Source of the DNA: JAFGBI01 sp964480725
Lineage (GTDB): Bacteria; Myxococcota_A; Polyangia; Polyangiales; Polyangiaceae
Length of the DNA stretch: 64,000 nucleotides
Assembly: GCA_964480725.1 (NCBI GenBank)
Contig: CAYZQO010000026.1
Coordinates: forward strand, 1 to 64,000
Direction of reading: 5' to 3'
Shown here piece by piece: positions 60,464-64,000 of the stretch. The position numbers and the translations under genes were made by a program. Under the pieces are notes generated by a model. That model had not been told where the DNA came from, searched no databases, and worked only from the letters and a program-made list of their open reading frames with translations. Positions within the stretch are counted from its first letter, which is position 1, and every line of letters begins with the position of its first letter.

Positions 60464-61420
60464 ATGCCGAAAGCGGTCGCAATCAACCGCAGCCAGGGGC
60501 CGGTAGCGCGCATGAGGGCGCCAGCGGGTCGTCCCCAGCGCGCGACGGCTGGGGCCGCGGCGGGGAGCGGCGCCGGGGACGAGGCGCGCGCCGGGGTCGT
60601 GCTCCTCTCGGGCGGGAACCCGCAGATCGCGAAGGCAGATGGCGACGCCCCCGTCCAGGCCTACTTTGACGCTCTGTCCGGCTGGAAGCGCGAGCTCGGC
60701 CGGCGTCTGGACGCCCTCATCGTGCGGAGCGTGCCCGGCGTGCGCAAGGCGGTGAAGTGGAACTCGCCCCTCTACGGCGTCGAGGGTCAGGGGTGGTTCC
60801 TCGGGATCCACACCTTCACCCGCTTCGTGAAGGTGGCCTTCTTTCGCGGCGCCTCGCTGCGACCGGTGCCCCCGGGGCCGAGCAAGGACGAGCAGACGCG
60901 CTACGTCGATCTCGGCGAGGGCGAGCTCGACGAGGCGCAGATGGAGCGATGGGTGAAGCAAGCCGCGGCGTTGCCCGGCTGGTTCCCCGCGCGCCCCCGG
61001 ACGCCAGCGGAACCGGCGTCGCCCGCGGAGCTCATCGACCAGCGGATCGGTGAGCTCGGGGGATGGCGCGCCGCGACCCTGGCCCGCGTGCGGGCGTTGA
61101 TCCTGGAGACGGACCCCGAGATCACCGAGGAGTGGAAGTGGCGGGGCACTCCCGTCTGGTGCCATCACGGGATCGTGTGCACCGGCGAGGCGTACGCGAA
61201 GGTCGTGAAGCTGACGTTCGCCCGGGGCGCCGAGCTCCCTGACCCGTCGCACCTCTTCAACGCCAGCCTAGCCGGGACCACGCGCCGGGCGATCGACCTC
61301 CATGAAGGCGAAGCCGTCGACCCGCGCGCGTTCCGGGCGCTGGTGAGGGCCGCGGTGGCCCGGAACGGGTCGGCGGCGGTGCGGCGGCGATCCGGCGGGC
61401 GTGCGGCGCGCCGAGGGTGA
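60464..61420 (+). CDS. Protein with two tandem DUF1801 (YdhG/YdeI-like) domains
   Basis: 318 residues from the ATG at 60464; an in-frame TTG at 60422 and GTGs between are less likely. After a basic, low-complexity N-terminus of about 45 residues, two related domains follow. Domain 1 (about 60-185): AYFDALSGWKRELGRRLDAL, PGVRKAVKWNSPLYGVEGQG, FTRFVKVAFFRGASL. Domain 2 (about 200-305): ATLARVRALILETDPEITEE, WKWRGTPVWCHHGIVCTGEA, VVKLTFARGAELPDPSHLFN. Both have the K-W-x-S/G-P and V-K-V/L-x-F-x-x-G-A-x-L strands of DUF1801, a SRPBCC-adjacent small fold whose biochemical role is unknown. Single-domain members are common; the tandem form is less so. No operon partner. Confidence 0.85.
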   Translation: MPKAVAINRSQGPVARMRAPAGRPQRATAGAAAGSGAGDEARAGVVLLSGGNPQIAKADGDAPVQAYFDALSGWKRELGRRLDALIVRSVPGVRKAVKWNSPLYGVEGQGWFLGIHTFTRFVKVAFFRGASLRPVPPGPSKDEQTRYVDLGEGELDEAQMERWVKQAAALPGWFPARPRTPAEPASPAELIDQRIGELGGWRAATLARVRALILETDPEITEEWKWRGTPVWCHHGIVCTGEAYAKVVKLTFARGAELPDPSHLFNASLAGTTRRAIDLHEGEAVDPRAFRALVRAAVARNGSAAVRRRSGGRAARRG

Positions 61421-61603
61421 GCCTCGCCTGGTGCCCTGACCCCCTGGTCATGAGCCCTCGCCGTCCCGGGCTTCGGATCGGGGCTGGAGAGAGCGGCGGG
61501 TCGACGCCACCGCAGCCATCACGAGCCGCGCCGCCAGCGAACCGTCCGGGCGCCGGCGAGTGATTGCGCTCCTGCCGGCCCTGAGGCAGCGTCCCGCTCA
61601 CCG

Positions 61604-63742
61604 ATGGGCAAGGCATCGCGGCAAGCGCACGCCCGCGCCTCTCGCCTGGGGTGGTTGGCGCTGCTCCCGCTGGCCCTGTTCGTGTCGGTGCTGGTGGCGT
61701 TCGTCGGCGACCGGTTGCCGCTCGGCGAGGTGCGCTGGGCCTGGGTGCCCAGCCTTGGCGTGGAGCTCACCCTCCGGCTCGACGGCCTCTCCGTGCTGTT
61801 CCTGCTCCTGATCTCGGGGGTGGGGACGATGGTGTTCGTCTATGCCGCCGGATACCTGGCGGAACACCCCCGGCGGCGACGCCTCTTCCTGTTGCTCACG
61901 TCGTTCGTCGTCGCGATGGTCGGCTGCGTCACCGCCGACGATCTGATCGCGCTGTTCGTCTTCTGGGAGCTGACGAGCCTGACCTCGTTCCTCCTGGTCG
62001 GCTTCGAGCACGAGTCGGCGTCGAGTCGCAGCGCCGCGCGGCAGGCGCTGCTGGTCACGGCAGCCGGGGGGCTGGTGCTGCTGGCGGGGATCCTGCTGCT
62101 CGGTCAGGTCGCGCAGACCTACTCCATCCGCGAGCTGCTGGCGTCGGCGTCGCGCTGGCGCGACCGGCCCCTGGTGAACCTCGGCCTGATCTGCGTCTTC
62201 GTCGGCGCCTTCACCAAGTCCGCGCAGTTCCCGTTCCACTTCTGGCTCCCGAACGCGATGGCCGCTCCCACCCCGGTGAGCGCCTACCTGCACTCGGCGA
62301 CGATGGTGAAGCTCGGGATCTACCTGCTCGCCCGCCTGCACCCAGCCTTCTGCTCCCTCGAGCTCTGGCAGGTCACCCTGGTGGTCGTCGGCGGGTTGAC
62401 CTCGATCGGGGCCATGCTCCTGGTGCTACAGGAGCGCGATCTGAAGCGGATCCTCGCCTGGTCGACGGTCTCCTCCCTGGGCACCCTGGTCCTCTTGATC
62501 GGGCTCCCCGGGGAGGGCGCGGCCACCGCCGTCGCCGCCTTCCTGGTGGCGCATGCGCTCTACAAGGCGCCCCTCTTCTTCGTGGCAGGCAACGTCGATC
62601 ACGGCGCGGGGACCCGGGACATCGGGCGTCTCGCCGGGCTCGCGCGCAGCATGCCGTGGACCGCGGTCGCCGCCCTGCTGGCGGGCCTGTCGATGGCCGG
62701 AGTCCCGCTCTCGTTCGGCTTCGTCGCCAAGGATCTGATCAAGATCGCCAAGGACCAGGGCGACGCCTACACCTGGGTGGCCTACGGAGGGGTGCTGGTG
62801 AGCGCGCTGTCGATCGCGGTGGCGGCGGTGGCCGCGATCCGCATCTTCTGGCACGCGGGGGGCGAGGCCGTGCCCAGCGAGATCGCGGAGGTGCCGCGGT
62901 CCATGCGCTGGCCCCCGATCGCCATCGCCGGCCTNNNNNNNNNNNNNNNNNNNNNNNNNNNNNNNNNNNNNNNNNNNNNNNNNNNNNNNNNNNNNNNNNN
63001 NNNNNNNNNNNNNNNNNNNNNNNNNNNNNNNNNNCAGGTCTGGTACGAGGCGTCGCTCGCGGGCCTGCCCGTCATCGCTGGGCTCGTCACCCGTCGCCTG
63101 CAGACCGGGGTGCTCCGCCATTACGTCGCGCAGGTCATGCTGTTCGTCGCGGCGACGGTGGCGTTGGTGCTGGGCCTCGGTGGCGCGCCCGCGTGGCCGT
63201 CCCTGGCGTGGCCCTCGCTCGCCGTGGGCGGGACTGCGCTCGGGATCGTGGTGGCCAGCGTGACCGTCTGCGTCGCGCGCGATCCGTTCGTGGTCCTGCT
63301 GGTCAGTGGTCTCATCGGCCTGGGCTGCGCCCTGTTCTTCCTCTTCCTGGGGGCTCCCGACGTGGCCTTCACCCAGTTTGCGGTGGAGGTCGCCTTCGTC
63401 GTCGTGATCGCCTCGATCCTGCTCCGACTGCGGCGCCTGGACCTGGTCGTGCCCCCCGCCGACCCGGTCGGGCCGCGCCTGCTGCCGTCGCTCGCGGCGG
63501 GGGTGGGGGTCGCGGCCCTCACGGTGTGGGCGGTGGCAGGCCAGAGCGATCCCACCCTGGCCGAGTTCTTCGGGGCGACGAGCCTCACCGAGGCGCACGG
63601 GCGCAACGTCGTCAACGTCATCCTGGTCGACTACCGAGCCCTCGACACCCTCGGTGAGGTGAGCGTGGTGGCGGTCACCTTCCTCGCGGCTCTGCCGCTG
63701 CTCAAGGCGCTGCGCAGACCACAGGGGGGAGCGGAACGATGA
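61604..63742 (+). CDS. mrpA: Multisubunit Na+/H+ antiporter subunit A (MrpA/MnhA), interrupted by assembly gap
   Basis: A polytopic protein related to NADH dehydrogenase subunit NuoL and the core of the Mrp antiporter. N-terminal part: LRLDGLSVLFLLLISGVGTM, FWELTSLTSFLLVGFEHESA with the conserved Glu of the proton channel, FTKSAQFPFHFWLPNAMAAP (Lys and His of the channel), PTPVSAYLHSATMVKLGIYL, and the second Lys in AHALYKAPLFFVAGNVDHG. After the gap come the MrpA C-terminal helices and the DUF4040/MrpB-like region (LGAPDVAFTQFAVEVAFVVV, NVVNVILVDYRALDTLGEVS). The 100 N inside are a placeholder, so residue count is unknown; family alignment suggests more than 34 residues are missing. Stop overlaps mrpB (ATGA). 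Confidence 0.94.
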   Translation: MGKASRQAHARASRLGWLALLPLALFVSVLVAFVGDRLPLGEVRWAWVPSLGVELTLRLDGLSVLFLLLISGVGTMVFVYAAGYLAEHPRRRRLFLLLTSFVVAMVGCVTADDLIALFVFWELTSLTSFLLVGFEHESASSRSAARQALLVTAAGGLVLLAGILLLGQVAQTYSIRELLASASRWRDRPLVNLGLICVFVGAFTKSAQFPFHFWLPNAMAAPTPVSAYLHSATMVKLGIYLLARLHPAFCSLELWQVTLVVVGGLTSIGAMLLVLQERDLKRILAWSTVSSLGTLVLLIGLPGEGAATAVAAFLVAHALYKAPLFFVAGNVDHGAGTRDIGRLAGLARSMPWTAVAALLAGLSMAGVPLSFGFVAKDLIKIAKDQGDAYTWVAYGGVLVSALSIAVAAVAAIRIFWHAGGEAVPSEIAEVPRSMRWPPIAIAGXXXXXXXXXXXXXXXXXXXXXXXXXXXXXXXXXXQVWYEASLAGLPVIAGLVTRRLQTGVLRHYVAQVMLFVAATVALVLGLGGAPAWPSLAWPSLAVGGTALGIVVASVTVCVARDPFVVLLVSGLIGLGCALFFLFLGAPDVAFTQFAVEVAFVVVIASILLRLRRLDLVVPPADPVGPRLLPSLAAGVGVAALTVWAVAGQSDPTLAEFFGATSLTEAHGRNVVNVILVDYRALDTLGEVSVVAVTFLAALPLLKALRRPQGGAER
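62935..63034. other. Assembly gap (100 N) inside mrpA
   Basis: Exactly 100 unknown bases, a common scaffolding placeholder. The real length is unknown. The frame happens to stay open across it, which has no meaning because the gap size is arbitrary. Confidence 0.95.
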
Positions 63743-64000
63743 CGCCTCGCTCTGCGCTGCTCCGCCTGGCCGTGCGCTGGCTCTACCCGGCGATGCTCGC
63801 CGCCTCGCTCTGGATCCTGCTGCGCGGCCACCACCAGCCCGGGGGCGGCTTCATCGGGGGGATGGTGGCGGTGGCGGCCTCGTCTCTCCTTGCCATCGCG
63901 GAGGGCTCGCGCGTCGCCCAGCGCCGCTTGCCGTTCGGTCCAGTGCGCCTCGCCGCGCTCGGGGGTCTGGCGTCGCTGGTCAGCGGTCTGCCCGCGCTGG
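63739..64000 (+). CDS. mrpB: Multisubunit Na+/H+ antiporter subunit B (MrpB/MnhB), 3' end outside window
   Basis: The first 87 residues are visible and the gene runs off the right edge. The ATG overlaps the mrpA stop by 4 nt. The N-terminus has one membrane helix (RWLYPAMLAASLWILLRG) followed by the MnhB signature GHHQPGGGFIGGMVAVAASS. It fits the usual mrpABCDEFG order, so mrpC and further subunits are expected beyond the window. Confidence 0.93.
   Translation, partial: MTPRSALLRLAVRWLYPAMLAASLWILLRGHHQPGGGFIGGMVAVAASSLLAIAEGSRVAQRRLPFGPVRLAALGGLASLVSGLPAL

Noticed and set aside
60220..60669. Plus-strand open frame of 149 codons before the DUF1801 gene
   Set aside because: Arg/Ala/Gly-rich without family features and overlaps the DUF1801 gene in another frame.
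1..64000. Prophage, insertion sequence or integron content
   Set aside because: No integrase, transposase, phage structural gene or terminal inverted repeats were recognised anywhere in the window.

Overview
The window is very GC-rich DNA. Its gene content and style point to a member of the Myxococcota (deltaproteobacterial lineage, Polyangia-like), probably from a draft or metagenome-derived assembly. The supporting signs are: many lipoproteins with Gly/Ala/Thr-rich linkers, an MglA-type gliding GTPase, several PAS or hybrid histidine kinases, an S8-like/FG-GAP secreted protein, frequent GTG starts with 4-nt ATGA/GTGA overlaps, and a 100-N scaffold gap at 62935-63034. This placement is inference from family content; no rRNA gene is present to confirm it.

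Layout. 1-5.7 kb (minus): a large secreted subtilase-like/FG-GAP protein cut by the left edge, a response regulator with an XRE-type output domain, a GYF-domain membrane protein, and tRNA-Pro(CGG). 5.8-12.5 kb: etfBA (minus), then a divergent, translationally coupled nadB - CPBP protease - patatin operon followed by a G-rich 18-bp tandem repeat, and two small lipoproteins. 12.6-25.4 kb: XRE-cupin regulator, bipA, a FabH-like ketosynthase, hflX with a Gfo/Idh oxidoreductase, thrH, argH, and a coupled MglA-like GTPase - histidine kinase - thiL set. 25.5-31.2 kb (minus): class II ribonucleotide reductase and an M16-like protein with a damaged metal site. 31.3-45.6 kb: an unknown gene with hypA-hypB (plus) and a PH-like membrane protein with hypF-hypC-hypD-hypE (minus). 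These two [NiFe]-hydrogenase maturation blocks flank GH16 and Asp-box lipoproteins and a frameshifted DUF1266/zinc-ribbon gene. 45.7-51.4 kb: two frameshifted lipoproteins, a PAS hybrid kinase, and a pair of envelope proteins. 51.4-64 kb: sbcD-sbcC, an NhaD/ArsB-type antiporter, a second hybrid kinase, a tandem DUF1801 protein, and the start of an mrp/mnh Na+/H+ antiporter operon (mrpA with the gap, mrpB cut by the right edge).

How the genes fit together. Most are housekeeping: NAD synthesis, arginine, thiamine, deoxynucleotides, translation GTPases, DNA-end processing, electron transfer. Envelope and signalling genes lie between them. The hyp genes imply that a [NiFe] hydrogenase is encoded elsewhere, because no structural subunit is in the window. 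I found no CRISPR array, prophage or insertion sequence. The features most worth a second look are the pseudo-enzymes (subtilase-like and M16-like), the Tudor-like lipoprotein, the GTPase-kinase pair, the split hyp locus with a possible leader attenuator, and the concentration of frameshifts between 35.9 and 49.3 kb.
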